This document shows positions 11,549 to 23,954 of a DNA stretch of 64,000 bases, one piece after another (within the stretch, counting starts at the first letter, position 1; every line of letters starts with the position of its first letter). The DNA is from Cryptomeria japonica. Lineage: Eukaryota > Streptophyta > Pinopsida > Cupressales > Cupressaceae. The position numbers and the translations under genes were made by a program. Below the pieces are notes generated by a model. The model had not been told where the DNA came from, made no database searches, and saw only the letters and a program-made list of their open reading frames with translations. The DNA lies in NCBI RefSeq assembly GCF_030272615.1, contig NC_081405.1, forward strand, positions 20,475,047 to 20,539,046, given 5' to 3'.

Positions 11549-13043
11549 TGTAATGGATAGAAAATTAGGGTTTCATAAGTTAATGTTTTGTAAACTAGGA
11601 AATGGCCTAACTTTCACATGCATCACATTAAAAGGAGGGTGAACTCAATAGATCCAACTCAATTCTATTAAGAAGAGGGTTGATTGTTGATTGAGGTCAT
11701 ATTCCCCTTTTGTTTGAGTTGAAATTGTGATTGAAAAGATGTAAATTGAATGACAAACCTAGGGTAAGAAGGTAAATGCATGAACTAACAATTTGGACTG
11801 ATTATGCTAACTGATAATGAAACAGAAACTTCACAATTGGTACAGAAATGAATAGGGAATCTGATTGTGCACCTATAATTGAAATCTGGAGTTAGACTGA
11901 GAGGACCAAGACGTCCAGACCAGGGCGTCCAACGCCTTGGTCTGAAAGTCAAAATCTTGATGTAGTCTTGAAGACACCTGTCAAATTTGAGACTATTTTG
12001 GGAGGACTATGGTGTTCCCAAACGCCCTAGTCCAAACCATGGCACCCTAAAGCCCCCCAGTCCAAGAACTTTACGGTGAAATTTGGTTGGATGCTCTATT
12101 TTTGGGTCATGATGTTGTTCTGGTCTTCCTAGCTCCACTGGGTAATTGTAGTTGCACACAAGAGGAAAGAAAGGGGGTTGTGGATAGAAGTTTGTCTTAA
12201 GTCAAACCCTAGGTTTGGAATTAACCCTAATTGAAATATAAATTGAACTTGAACTGAATTGAAAAAGCTTGCCTTTTGAGGGTAAGGCTGAAATGCTTGA
12301 ATGTAGATGATTATACCTTCAATGGGTGATGCAATGCTCTTAGAATAAGTCCTTCGTGTGTTGATGCAATAACATGATAAATCACATAAAATCCATCGTG
12401 AAATCATAATTAAAGCATAAATGAAAGATTTTTTGATGTAGTTTGATGCTCCTTGAATCAAATATGCTCTTAAAGAAGAAGAATTGCTCTTGAATTGATG
12501 ATAAAGTTGTCATAAGATTAGATAATGAAAATGAATTGAGAGGGATGCCTTTATTGGGATTATCATAATTAAAATCACCTTTAGGCCGACTTAGAATTGA
12601 TATATTTTCGCACGAAGCCAAATTTGGATAGGGTAAGACTACCTTATTAAGCTCTCAAAACTTGGGGAAAAATATTCAGGACCAAGTATACTACCTGGTC
12701 CAACCAACTTTTTTCCAATTTTCTAGGGATGTGAGATAGCAATTCTAATGCTAAATCCAGCTCGGTGGCTCAAACCAAGATGTGTAGATTTGCAAAATAT
12801 GCTTTGAGAGTTGACATTAAGGCAAGATTATGATTAAATTAGGATAAAACAATAAAGGGCACACCTAGAATTAAGGGCCCAAATAAGAGTGTGATGATGT
12901 AATAAAGTGGAGTAAGACCTATAATATTAATTTGAATCAATAAAGGTCCTATAATGCATAGAGGAAAGGGAAGTACTAAAGTAGGTGCTAGGAGAGTGTG
13001 AGATTGGACACACTAATAAAGGTGTACAATTTACGACGCTACA
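11549..13043 (-). mobile_element. LTR of the same broad family as the 20.3-49.6 kb element
   Basis: The segment starts TGTAATGG and ends cgacgctaca. On the minus strand it therefore reads TGTAGCG...CCATTACA, with the TG..CA ends of an LTR. It shares with the LTRs at 20,304 and 37,945 the blocks aaaattagggttt, a gtcaaaccctag phrase, ttccaatg.., and a terminal gtaca/gacaatttacgacgctaca. It is about 1.5 kb and flanked on the left by primer-binding-site-like sequence, so it would be a 5' LTR in minus orientation; its partner was not found. The right flank is directly LINE DNA. No coding capacity. Confidence 0.6.
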
Positions 13044-15010
13044 CTAATGTTCTTTTGTCTAACTCTTCTGATATGAGTAATGTTTTTAAACAATTTTATG
13101 AAGATATTTACAAAGATGACCAAATGCAAGATATTTAACAAAACCTTGAGGATATTGTCAAAGTTTATATTCCTAACAAAATAGATTCTAAAAATAGCTA
13201 ATACTTAGACAAAACCTTTTCCTTAGAGAGTTGGAAAATGACATTTTCTCCATGGCCCTTATAAAAGTTTGGGCAACAATGAACTTCTTATGGAATTCTA
13301 TTAAGCTAAGCGGCATCTCATTAAGGAAGATTTTTACTACTTATACCTAGAGGACTTTAAGAAAGGATCATTGGGTCCAAACATTAGCAAGGAAAAAAGC
13401 AAGACACTCTTTGATTGCCGCCCTATAACACTGCTTAATACCTCTAATAAAATCATTGCAAAAGCCCTAGCTATTAGGACTAAACTAGACCTTTAAGGAA
13501 TTGTTAAAGTTGAGTAAACAGGATTTATTGTTGGTAGATTTATTCTTGATAATCTTATGTTGGCATGGGAAAATTGTGAATGGGCCCAACAAATAAGTCA
13601 AACAGCTATTTTGATCAAACTTGATTTTGATAAGGCATATGGTAACATTCGTTGGAGTGTTATTTTTAATATGCTTCAATGGTTGGAGTTTGGTCCTAAA
13701 ATTTAAGGTCATATCCAAATGCTTGGATTATTATCAAAAATATGATGACGAATACATTCTCATTATAGAGATCCATTTGACAAGGATGTCCCTTAGCTAC
13801 ATATCTCTATTTCTTACGACCAATGCTTTGGGCTATATGCTTCAAAGTGCCAATAAAATGAGACTCGTTTCAAGAATTTCTATCCCACATAATGTTGTTG
13901 TAATTAAATCTAATTATGTTGATGAAAATTTGTTATTCTTAGAAAATTCTAAAAAAGATCTCTAATATGATGGATATATTGGAGTTGTGTTGTTTCATGA
14001 TCTAAACTTGCCCATGATAAAATTGAATCTTGATGGTTTAAGTAAAGCCTACTCCCAAATGAATTTCTTGAGAATGGAAACAAATCAAACATGGGGAAAT
14101 TATGAGATACCTCGAAATACTCTTTGATATTGGGGTTTCTCTTTTTGATATGTGCAAGTGGCACCTTAATAGAGTCGAGAATAAACTTTTTAGTTGGAGG
14201 AATAAATTCCTTTCTTTGGCTCGTAAAATCCAAGTAGCTAATAAAATATTTTATTACCACATATTTATTACTCATCATATTAGATGCCTTATAAAAAAGG
14301 TATAAGGACTTCTCATTCAACTAAGCCCGTGGGCTAGACGAGATGGTAATATGAGATTTACATCCACATCATGGAATCATTGCATTCAACCAAAATGCAA
14401 AGGTGGTTTAGGGTTAATAGATCCAAAAACTTTAGGACTTTGTTTATCAACTAAATGGATTATTAAAGCTATCAAAGGTGAAGAAGTGTGAAAGATCTTT
14501 ATATGTAATAAAATTAACCTTGCCTCAACCAAATGTAAATGGTAGTCAATGGAATGGTTATAAACAAAATCCTTCATACATAATTTTCCGCAATCAAAGC
14601 TTCACCTCCCCTCAAGAAGGCTTGACAATATAACTGTCATTTCTTAAAATGGAGTGAACCCTTTCTTCAACATGGTTTCAAATTCTCCACCTCACTTATT
14701 TGGTGGAACAGGCATTCTTTATAAAGAACAAACCCTTGCTTTAGAGTTTCCAAAACAGTCTTATTTCTTGTTTAAAAAATGAGGTTGCAATGTTGAAGAC
14801 CTTTGAGATTATTCTACAATGAACTCCTTACACCAAGGCATATTGTTAAAACTCAATTTATTTTGAGCAATACTACAAATGACTTTTTATTTTTGTGCAA
14901 ATCTTGGTGTCATTGTAATTGTTTATGAAGTTATGTACTCCTATACAATGCAACTTCTTCAAAGATTGATTACAGTTATCTTATCCTTTCTTATTTTTTT
15001 CATTAAACAA
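13044..15010 (+). pseudogene. L1-type LINE ORF2 reverse-transcriptase relic, 5'-truncated
   Basis: Broken plus-strand frames read as the C-terminal half of an L1-type ORF2. Around 13,400-13,480 is FDCRPITLLNTSNKIIAKAL. Then 13,500-13,690 gives QTGFIVGRFILDNLMLAWE and ILIKLDFDKAYGNIRWSVIF, which are the LINE RT blocks before the YADD site. Around 14,130-14,300 is GVSLFDMCKWHLNRVENKLF, typical of the region after the RT. Around 14,360-14,470 is FTSTSWNHCIQPKCKGGLGL, continuing IDPKTLGLCLSTKW. At least four frameshifts and many stops (several TAA/TAG) show it is long dead. The 3' tail merges into AT-rich DNA near 15,000. The left edge sits directly on an LTR end, so only a 5'-truncated insertion or a cut fragment remains. 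Confidence 0.8.
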
Positions 15011-17705
15011 TATATACTTGCAAATGCTTTATGATCTGCCATTAAAGCCTCATTTGAACCTCAAATGGAATTTTTAGTCAAAACTAACAACTCAAATTTG
15101 GAAATCAAAAATCAGTTGCAAACGACCTACTAATAACAGGTTGAAGTTGATGGTGTTAGATGTGTTATTTTGTTGCAAATATGAAAAAACAGGTGAAGTG
15201 TTGTCTTTAATTATCATAATGATCACTAAAATTTTGCATTTCTAAAGCTCTACTCTGATATATTTTATTGCCTTGCCTCTTTATTTTCTCAGCCAGAGAT
15301 ATAGTCCAAGAGAAATTTAAAGGTGGATTTCTAAATTCAACAAATCAAATTGCAAGTGAAACAAATGCTAAGGAAAAAAAGGTTTACATAGGACGGGGAT
15401 TAAGGCCTTTTTTACAGAACTGACAGCTGTTCTTTTTTCTCAGCTAGAGATATAGTCCAAGAGAAATTTAAAGGTGGATTTCCAAACTCAACAAATCAAA
15501 TTGCAAGTGGAACAACTTATACGGAAAAAAGGGGTTTGCATAGCACAAGGATTAAGGCCTTTTTTACAGTGCTGACTGCTGTTCTTTTGCTTCAGCTGGT
15601 TAAGTATCATCGGCTGTTCCAATTTATTCTCAATCAGTGCTGCTGAGTGGTCTTCTTTTTCTCCTTGGTGAAGACATTGCTGTTGGGTGTTAATATTTGT
15701 TTGTACTCCGATGTCTATTTATAGAGTTTTTTCTTGCAGTTTTTAACTGCAATCCTATAATTATAATATTGCACATATATATATACACGTATTACCAACT
15801 TTGAAGAAGTCACGTAATTAACAGTCAAGCAGTTGGTGTTGTGCCTACCTTTGTCCTTGATCTGTGCATTGAATACACTTCTCGTAGTGTCTTAAATTCA
15901 AGCTTCCACCTGATCTCGTCTCAAGTCCTTTGTCAATACAAGGTAAGTATTTGATAATTTCTCAAGTGCACTTAAGGGCTTTTTGCAACGAAAAGCCTGA
16001 ATTCAACAAAAGAATCTAGGATGAGCACAACTTATATAAGACTAAATCTACCATATCTTCATCATCATGCATACACTTCAATGATTATTTTTACATCTGC
16101 CATTTTGAATTATTTTTACTATAAACTTGCATTGTTTTTTTAACATATGAAAATAATTATCGTCATTCATTCATTTTTTTTCACTCAATTTCAAAACATC
16201 ATACGAAGACCCTGACATGGTCGAATTTTACTGTATTTGGTCACCTTGATCAAATCCCAAAATTGCAATCAGCATCTTAAATCTATCATATTAAAAAAAA
16301 AAGAATTTATATGATTCCATTTCCAGGACAATTGCACAACCTGCTGAAAAATATCAGAGGCACAGGTGGTCCTAATTCTAGATATAACAAAACCTGAAAA
16401 CCTTAAATACTCAAGCATGGAGTGACTTTTGTTATGATCTTGTCAAAGTTGCTCACTTACTTGATCTAGTGTCATAAAAATTACAGTAAGACGAAAGACA
16501 TGAAAATAAGCACTAGATATTTGAATCCTTCGGGAAATTTGTTTAAGTGGCTTCAACCCAACATTGAGTGGATCCAATCCATTTCACCATTTTAAACATT
16601 CACTCCAAGATATCAGACGCATGCCACAAAGTTCAAGAATATAAACATCACAGATATCAGACAGATACAATAAATTTCAGGAATTCAAACATCGGAGGAA
16701 CAGATTAATCAAAAAAGTTACTTCCCTAGCATTGTCAGGGCACCTTCCTTGCTATTTCATTCTACACTTTTTAAAAGAAATAAATACAAATACATCAAAA
16801 GGGGAAATCCATGTCACTCAAGGCAATAAATAGCTTAAATGCTGCAACTGAGCTGAACAGAATGTTTTCCACAAGACTCCCTTATGGAATGGAATTTATT
16901 TGATTTCATGCCTCCAATCCAGAATTCTAAGCATCACATTCATCATAAGAAAACTATGAGCCTCCTTGGTAAAATGAAATACACAATACAAATTGGACCT
17001 CAAAACAAAAGGAGAATTGAATTTTTCGTATGGGCTCAGCAAAAAATTAAAGTTAAACTTCGTTTACAAATCAGGTCTTCATCTTTGTCAAAGAAAATCC
17101 CATTACATTCTATTATAATTCACAGAAACCGGACAAGCACAAGATATCCCAGAGATTCAAAAGAGAAAAAATGCAAGAGAAAAAAAATAATATCTTCCTG
17201 ATAGTGCTGAAGGCATCTTTCTTGCTGCTGATACCCCAACCTTCGACACATCAGGAAAAGGGAATTTGTACTGATTCTACCACTGGATAATTGAGTAACA
17301 TTAATGATGTTACCATTGAGAGTTAAAAACTTCACAGAATGTTTCTCGTAACACAACATAAAAATAATCTCAAACTGACAGCCCAAAACTGAAAGAATCA
17401 TTAAATGCAACATGGAGCATGGAACAACTGATTCTGATTAAGAATGACCACGACGATGTAAACTCCACCTACCTAAGCTTATCATAGCGCTTCTCTCCCG
17501 TGAAAAAGTTACAATTTCCAGCTATCGACAAGCATCATCTGTTTCAGTGGCCTGAGATTAATTAAAATGGAAGAATAAAACATTCCGTAAAAGCACTCAC
17601 CAGGAATGCCACAATCCAAAAGCTCAGTCACCTCAATTTACTGTATCGGTATTTCCATAAAATCATTGGGGCTTTGCATTGAAATTTCCAAAATTGTAAA
17701 AATTC
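15011..17705. other. Intergenic DNA downstream of MinD (may include its 3' UTR)
   Basis: No further gene was recognised in this stretch apart from the tandem duplication listed separately. The part next to MinD (about 16,880-17,705) is less AT-skewed and could hold the 3' untranslated region; a minus-strand AATAAA lies at about 16,893 (tttatt on the plus strand). Small open frames at 16,884-17,201 (plus) and 17,120-17,413 (minus) have no family signature. Confidence 0.4.
15286..15597. repeat. Two-copy tandem duplication, unit ~151 bp
   Basis: The block from ttctcagccagagatatagt through gctgttctttt at 15,286-15,436 is repeated at 15,437-15,597 with few changes (agccagag/agctagag; tttctaaattc/tttccaaactc). 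It is a head-to-tail duplication with no coding content recognised. Confidence 0.85.
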
Positions 17706-18752
17706 TCATGAACCTCCAAAGAAAGGTAAAAAGCCTTTCTTCTTAGGGGGTGTCTCTTCCTCCACCAACACAGCCTTCATGCTATCCTGCTCCACCAATC
17801 TCCAAGCAGCCTGTTCAAAAGCCAATCCAGCCAAAGTAGGAGGCCTATTCAGAACAAGTGGGTATCCCCTATTGGTACTTCTAATCACCTCTGCATCCTC
17901 AGGAATCACGCCCAACAGTGAAAGCCCCAGCATTTCTTGCACATCCAGCACAGACATCATATCCTCCCCCTTAATCAGATCACTTCTTACCCTATTCACA
18001 ACCATCTTGATATCTCTAACCCCATCACACTCCAGCAACCCAGTGACCCGATCGGCGTCCCTCAGGCTAGTAATGTCCGGTGTGGTCACCAAGATGGCCT
18101 CATTGGCAGGAGTAATTGCAGTGATAAAACCGGCATCAATGCCAGCTGGGCAATCAATGAGAATAAAATCAGGACACCCCTGGGACCTCTGTTTTAGGGC
18201 ATCCACAAGCCAAACTAGGGCTTTGCCACCAAAACCCATGGGCATTTTATACCTGGGCTTATTAATGCAGAGGAGCTCAAAATTAGTCCATCTTTTATCC
18301 CTAATTAGAGCTTGGTCAAGGCGGCACTCACCGTTGAGAACTTCCATGGCCGTGTAGTTGACGCGATTCTCGAGGCCCAGCAGCAGGTCCAGGTTTCGAA
18401 GCCCCACATCTGCATCAATGGCCACCACTTTGAATTCCAACCTAGCCAGCGAAAGCCCTAAATTCGCAGTTGTAGTGGTTTTCCCCACTCCTCCTTTGCC
18501 GGACGTTATGACTACTATTCTGGGTATTTCGCCTGCTAGCTGGGGTTTTCTGTTCCATTGCAGTATGCTCCGAGTTACAAAACCTAATCTTCCAGAATGT
18601 TTAGTTCTGTTCGGTCTGCAGATCTTTTTTTCGTTTTGAGATCCGAACCAGTGAGCTCCAAAGAAAGAGCAGGAATGCCCTTTAAGTGGCAATGGTGGTG
18701 CAGAAACCTTGCTCATGGCTGTGGATTCAGAGTACGGCAAACGATGGGGCAT
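17706..18752 (-). CDS. MIND1: Septum-site-determining protein MinD, plastid-targeted
   Basis: A 348-residue, uninterrupted, intronless gene. MinD is a membrane-cycling ATPase of the ParA/SIMIBI class that, with MinE, places the chloroplast division (FtsZ) ring at mid-plastid. Residues 1 to about 70 form a basic, Ser/Arg-rich N-terminal extension expected to be a plastid transit peptide. The conserved body starts at RSILQWNRKPQLAGEIPRIV. The deviant Walker A GKGGVGKT is at 85-92 with the signature lysine K86, switch I AIDADVGLRN at 111-120, and Walker B FILIDCPAGID at 196-206. The C-terminal tail ends in a basic, amphipathic KKKGFLPFFGG, the usual membrane-targeting helix. Start: the ATG at 18,752 gives 348 aa; an in-frame ATG at codon 13 (MSKVSAPP) gives 336, closer to the usual ~320-330, so the true start is uncertain. 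All catalytic residues are present, so it looks functional. It is the only intact host gene in the window. Confidence 0.97.
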   Translation of the reverse strand: MPHRLPYSESTAMSKVSAPPLPLKGHSCSFFGAHWFGSQNEKKICRPNRTKHSGRLGFVTRSILQWNRKPQLAGEIPRIVVITSGKGGVGKTTTTANLGLSLARLEFKVVAIDADVGLRNLDLLLGLENRVNYTAMEVLNGECRLDQALIRDKRWTNFELLCINKPRYKMPMGFGGKALVWLVDALKQRSQGCPDFILIDCPAGIDAGFITAITPANEAILVTTPDITSLRDADRVTGLLECDGVRDIKMVVNRVRSDLIKGEDMMSVLDVQEMLGLSLLGVIPEDAEVIRSTNRGYPLVLNRPPTLAGLAFEQAAWRLVEQDSMKAVLVEEETPPKKKGFLPFFGGS

Positions 18753-18910
18753 CCATTACACATCCAACCTAGCGAATGAAAGGGGTTCAGAGGTTTATTA
18801 CAGATTTTGAGGTTTATTAGTTTACGATAAGGTTTTTTAAATGCTGAAAATGAACCAGTGCCTAATAATGTATATATTTGTTTCAAGATTATTTCAATTC
18901 ATTTTGATTA
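18753..18910 (-). promoter_or_regulatory. Probable MinD promoter/5' leader region
   Basis: This is the short unique stretch upstream of MinD before repeat-like AT-rich DNA begins. On the minus strand a weak TATA-like atttaaaaaa lies near 18,836, about 85 bases before the first ATG. No other element can be named; the assignment rests on position only. Confidence 0.3.
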
Positions 18911-19001
18911 TAATAAATGAGATTATTTCTTTAAAATAGTTTCACATTAAATTTTATATAATAAATGAGATTATTTCTTTAAAATAGTTCGACATTAAAT
19001 T
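18911..19001. repeat. Two-copy tandem duplication, unit ~49 bp
   Basis: The block ataataaatgagattatttc, continuing tttaaaatagtt(t/c)(c/g)acattaaat, occurs at about 18,910-18,957 and 18,959-19,001. Confidence 0.8.
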
Positions 19002-20303
19002 GTGTGTGTGGAGTGTTCTTAGTGGTAATTTCAGTGGTAGTAAGGGGTTTGAAATAATTATATAGTGGTCAGTACTTGTCGTTTTAATAGAATAATAGAT
19101 ATAAATATATAAGTTTTTAAAAATAAAAATAGTCATTGAATTATAAGTGAAACTTGAAAAATGAGATTGGATTAGAAATAATAAGATATAGTATAATATT
19201 ATCTATTTCTATTGTTATTTTAAATTACAATAAATATTATATTGTTATTTTAGATATTATATTATTTTTATTATTTAAAAATAATTTTATTTTATTACGA
19301 AATTTATCTTTTATAAATAAACATTAGGATTCTTATATTATTAATATATGTTAATTATATACTAATAAATACATGGTATACTAATTAAGTTTGGACTATG
19401 GTTAAATCAGAGTTGTGTTTAAAGATGGTGTTAGGTTAGGGTTAGGTTAAATATGTTAAAGTTCATTTAGAGATATTCATATAGACAAACATTAGGATTC
19501 TTATAATATTGTATTTTAATTATTATATTATTAGTATATTACAATATTATTGTATAGTTTTTTATATGTTTATTATTATGTTGTTTTTAGTTATTAATTT
19601 ATTATTATATATATTAGTACTATATTGTTAATTTATTGCATATGAGGATAACTAAAATTATATTATTAGTTTATGTTTTTTTATATTATATATATGTTTA
19701 TTTATTTATATAAAGCTTTAAAAGATTTACATAGAGAGTCAAAATTATTTGTTAAATATTTGTTTGGTGGATGTGAAATAAATTTCATAAGAAAATTTAA
19801 ACATGCCAAATATTATGTTAACATACCTAAAAAATTGCCTAAGAAAATTCATTTAGATGGTGGATCCAATGAAATCTAGTAATAAGATGCAAAGTTTTCA
19901 AGCCAATTAGATTGGAGAAAAATAATTTCTATCATTTACAAACTTAAAAAGTATGCATCTTAACTTTATAAAAATTTAAAAAAATATATCAAAACCAAAA
20001 ATCTGTAGGTCTAATTGGTGGAGAAACAATTGAATAATAACGAGTTAACAAAAATGGAGAGCAACCGATTGCAATAGTACTAGCCTAACGGCAAGTACTA
20101 ATAAAATAATTAAAAAAATTTAAATTGATGAAAATTTGAACTCAACACCATCTAGATGTCTACAACATTTTTCTAGATAGATGTATTTAAGATATCTAAA
20201 TTATTTCTATTTAATTTGGTAGTGAGAAGCTAAAAGTGGAGTCATTAGATTTCATTCATCAATTGTTTTTATCTACTGAAATGATATTATTTTATTTAGT
20301 TCT
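19002..20303. other. AT-rich intergenic DNA, no gene recognised
   Basis: Very AT-rich. The phrase aaacattaggattcttata appears twice (about 19,320 and 19,488), suggesting an old local duplication. A short run ggttagggttaggtt near 19,433 resembles but is not a telomere repeat. The last ~25 bases (atgatattattttatttagt at 20,281-20,300) are the left part of the target site into which the 29-kb nested insertion landed; the same phrase appears intact near 50,132. Confidence 0.55.
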
Positions 20304-21467
20304 TGTAATGGTAAAAAATTAGGGTTTCTACAATTAGATATGGTAAAAACCATTAATTTTAGGCTTAGGGGCCATTACATTAAAGAGGGTTGAACTTAAT
20401 AAATCTAGCCACAAATCAACAAGGATAGAATTGAGAAGTCTAATTAGATTCACTGCATTTTAGTTGAATGCCCTCTTTTAAGTTGAATTGTGAAAATGTT
20501 GAAATAAGGGTAAATGTGTTGGAATAGATGTAAAAATGTATGAACAATGAGCTACAATCGTCAAATTGAGCCACGAACCTGGATCCTGAGGAATGTAAAT
20601 GTATTTGGATTTGTTCCTAGAAGGAGCTACTGATTTGTCAGGACCGGGATGGTGGTCGCTCTAGTCCTCCACACTTTTCACACTCCAATGGGGAATTAAT
20701 TCACCAATTCTGAAGATTGCAGCTTTGTACCTGTTTCTACGCACATTAGAGAAGGGAAATAGGTTGGGAATAGGGGTTTGCCAGTCAAACCCTAGTTTGG
20801 GAATTGACCTTGAATGAAATATTATAAATACTGAAATAAATGATGGAAAGATATACCTCAGATCTGCAATGACTGATAATGATATTTTATTTCTTGAATG
20901 TAATCACATATGTTGTATGAAATGGCATGAACATGACAAAACCCTAATCACACACACATACTTGCATATGAATGATGTAATTTGCTCCACAATGATTATA
21001 TGAGGGAAATACAATCTTGAAGATCTTTGGAAATACTTGATGATGAACACTTCAATGCTTGAAAGCTTGATTGCTTGAAATGGAATTGCTAGTTATGAAA
21101 TTAGGTTGATCAAGTGTCTTTATATATGAGATCCTAGGTCAAATTACCGATTAGGCCAATCTCCAACAGTCATATAGAGTCACCAGTTTCATTTCCCATA
21201 GGAGTGATAGGTCACATCCTCCAATTGAAAAATGGGCCCCATTGAGGGGGACCAAGGCATTGGGCACTCTGGTCCTCCTCAATCAGGAACCAAAATTTAG
21301 GTTCAAAGAGGACACCCCTCTAGAGAGTCATTTGGTAGGTGTATATGGCATAAAAAACTGGACTTAAGGCACTGAACGAACCCGGATAGGAGATGAGTTG
21401 AAAACGTGCTAAAGTAGGGGCGCAACATGAGGTGTAAATTGGCTCAGTGACAATTTATGATGCTACA
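20304..21467 (-). repeat. 3' LTR (left) of the host retrotransposon
   Basis: 1164 bp, starting TGTAATGGTAAAAAATTAGG and ending gacaatttatgatgctaca on the plus strand. It aligns along its whole length with 37,945-38,772 plus 49,306-49,600. Immediately outside on the internal side is tttagcccccactttaatgg, the complement of a polypurine tract. Confidence 0.85.
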
Positions 21468-22790
21468 TTTAGCCCCCACTTTAATGGGATTATGAGTTTA
21501 TGCAAATACTTGCGGTAAAGTAGACGAAAGAGATGAAGGAGAGGAGCAATGAGGAGCACAATCACAAGGAGTATAAGACAACACTAATTTTGAGGAACTG
21601 AGCCCCCAATCTTAGGATCTTAAATCACTCAAACATATGCAAGGGCACACAAAACAAGACAAAAAAGGCAACAAAAGACAAACAAAAGACAAAAGACAAA
21701 AGGCAAAAGACACACACAAAGACTAAAAACCAAAACAAGACTTTAAGTCAACTAGTCGAAGAGACCTCGATATCAAAATGTCTCAACCACTAATATCATT
21801 CTTGAAAAATGCCATCTCAAGAACACAAGCGATCACATAAAAGAGCAAAACATGCATCATCAATGAACTACAAATAGCAAAGCTATGAGCTCATGAGAAG
21901 AAAGAGAAAGAGAGCATGGATACACACTACATGTGTTTTTCTAGGTGATCTATGAGAAGAATGATGAGAAAGGACATGGATACGCACTCTAGATGTGTTT
22001 TTATAGGTGATCCATGTTGGGGAGGATAGTAGGAATAGTCTAGTTGTGTTTTTCTAGTTCCACTCATCCTTGTGTATGTGTACAAGTGATGTCTAGTTTC
22101 AAGTATATAGCGTATTGTATAAGAGTTTGTTTCCTCTGGTTTCGAGCATGCATCAACTTGTTTAAGACATGTAATGAAAATGCAAATGCCTAGGGGTGAA
22201 TGTCTGGCTTCGGGAACATCTCGTATTAGATTTTATTTGCTTTGGTTTCGAGAATGTGTAACCCCATTTAAGGCAGATACATGCCTGGTTTCGAGGACAT
22301 TTTGTGTAAGAGTTTGTTTTCTCTCATTTTAGTGATGTGCACTTTTTCTAAGGCATATATCAAATGTTGTGTTTGGTTTCGGGCGTGAAGCATCTCATAT
22401 AAGAGTTTGTTTTCTCTAGTTTTGAGGCTAAACACCCCATTTAAGACATGCAAAGATATGGTACATTATGGTACAAAGAGGGTGATATGTATGCCTCCCC
22501 CCCTCCTTAAGATGTCAACATAGCCCTATGTTGATATCTTAAGGAAGCTAAGAACAAGGATACCCACCTTCAACACCAAGGAGATATCCTTTAGGAAACA
22601 ATGTCATAAATCCAAACTAAAGAGGGATTACTCTTATAAGCAAGGATAAGATCTTTGAAAAGAGATATCTTGCAACAAGTGTAAAGAGGATCCTTGGAGG
22701 AGAAGAGATCTTTGCTCAAAATAAATCTACCTCCAAGAGGAGTTCTTGAACAAACATAACATCTTCTACCAAAAGAAGGGAAGGAGAACA
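21468..22790 (-). other. Internal, apparently non-coding part of the host retrotransposon
   Basis: No convincing coding frames. It holds an A/G-rich simple tract of acaaaag-type repeats (21,660-21,725) and, at about 22,080-22,460, four or five degenerate copies of a block with taagagtttgttttctct and ggtttcgag, spaced roughly 85-120 bp. The right edge is cut by the LTR element that starts at 22,791. Confidence 0.5.
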
Positions 22791-23886
22791 TGTTGGCAAG
22801 AGACACTGCATTGTTGTTCAAATGTTATCATTGATGGCAACTAATGTCAGATATGCCATCTAGTTCAAAATTCATTCATATCGAAAGGTTGATTGAGGTC
22901 CGGTGAGGTCCGATGAGAAGAAAAGGTCATCCGACAGAGTGTACAGTGCTTTGGTTGGCAATTCATTTGTGTTGAGTATTTTATGTTGCGGATCTCAGAG
23001 ATACATTATGGACATGTAATATGCCTTATTCTAGGCTTGTGGCCTCTGGTGTTGAGTCTTTTGTAAATTGGAAGATCTAGTAGATAGGTTTTTTAGTAGA
23101 ACAATGTTCATCAACAGTAACATGTGAATATTCATTGTGCAGATCTTGTGGATCGAATTTGGCGGTTGTTTGTGTGTTGGAGGATGTTAAGCCAATGTGG
23201 ACAGTTTGGTTTTGCCCACTTGATTGTTTTGGATCGGATTGAAACGACTTGGGTAACACGTTTCATTTGCGTGTTATGCGTTTTTTGGCCGACATGAAAT
23301 AGATCTAATTTGATGTTGTAGATATATATAAGCGATTAATATGATCATTTTTGGGGTTGGTAGATGTGTGTGAAGTGTGTATGGGCAATTGTGCACAGTT
23401 TCACTTGCACAAGTGAATAATTTGTGCTCTGAAATACAACAGAATATCAGAATTGCAGAGCAAAGTATTTTGTGCTTAACCGGAACTATTTTGGCATTTG
23501 TAGATGTTATTTATCAGTTCTAACATTCCAATTATCATCTATAATCATTTGCAAGGAAGTGATCCTTCCGGGGTTGTAGCCCTTATTGTAATTTGAGCAA
23601 TGAGCTCTTGGTAGTGTGCCTGAATGATGTGCATTCCCCTCATGTAATATTATTATACTTCTAACAAGGTACATTAATATTGTGGGTCTCAATCCCACCG
23701 TGGTTTTTCCCTTAACCGAGTTTCCACGTAAAAATACTGGTGTTATGGTGTTGTGGTTATTTGCTTTGTGTTTTTGCACTCTATTTTTATTCATTTGAAT
23801 TAAGTGGTTTAAAGGTCAGATTAAGAATGTTAAAAATTGTAGAACACTGATTCACCCCCCCTTTTTAGTTTTCCTTGTTTCCAACA
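22791..23886 (+). repeat. 5' LTR of the Copia-like element
   Basis: 1096 bp with TGTTGG...CCAACA ends. The U3 end contains the 5'-terminal phrase atgtcagatatgccatc; the R/U5 end contains gtgggtctcaatcccac and ttcacccccc. Paired with the copy at 28,986. Confidence 0.9.
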
Positions 23887-23887
23887 A

Positions 23888-23905
23888 TTGGTATCAAATC
23901 CTAGT
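23888..23905 (+). promoter_or_regulatory. Primer-binding site
   Basis: ttggtatcaaatcctag directly follows the 5' LTR and matches the usual initiator-methionyl tRNA primer site with two or three changes. Confidence 0.7.
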
Positions 23906-23954
23906 TCCTCAGAAGAAGCCTAACAGCTTGAGGAGGATCCGGGAAAGTGAATCA

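Noticed and set aside
17779-18639. Open frames of 192, 86 and 93 codons on the plus strand
   Set aside because: They lie opposite the MinD coding sequence and are shadows caused by its base composition; no family features.
17706-18752. Bacterial contamination or plastid DNA carrying minD
   Set aside because: The protein has a long N-terminal targeting extension and a higher-plant-type body, and is embedded in plant retrotransposon DNA; there are no minC/minE neighbours.
19428-19452. Telomere-like ggttagggttaggtt
   Set aside because: Only two or three imperfect units, and the plant repeat is TTTAGGG; too short to be an interstitial telomere.
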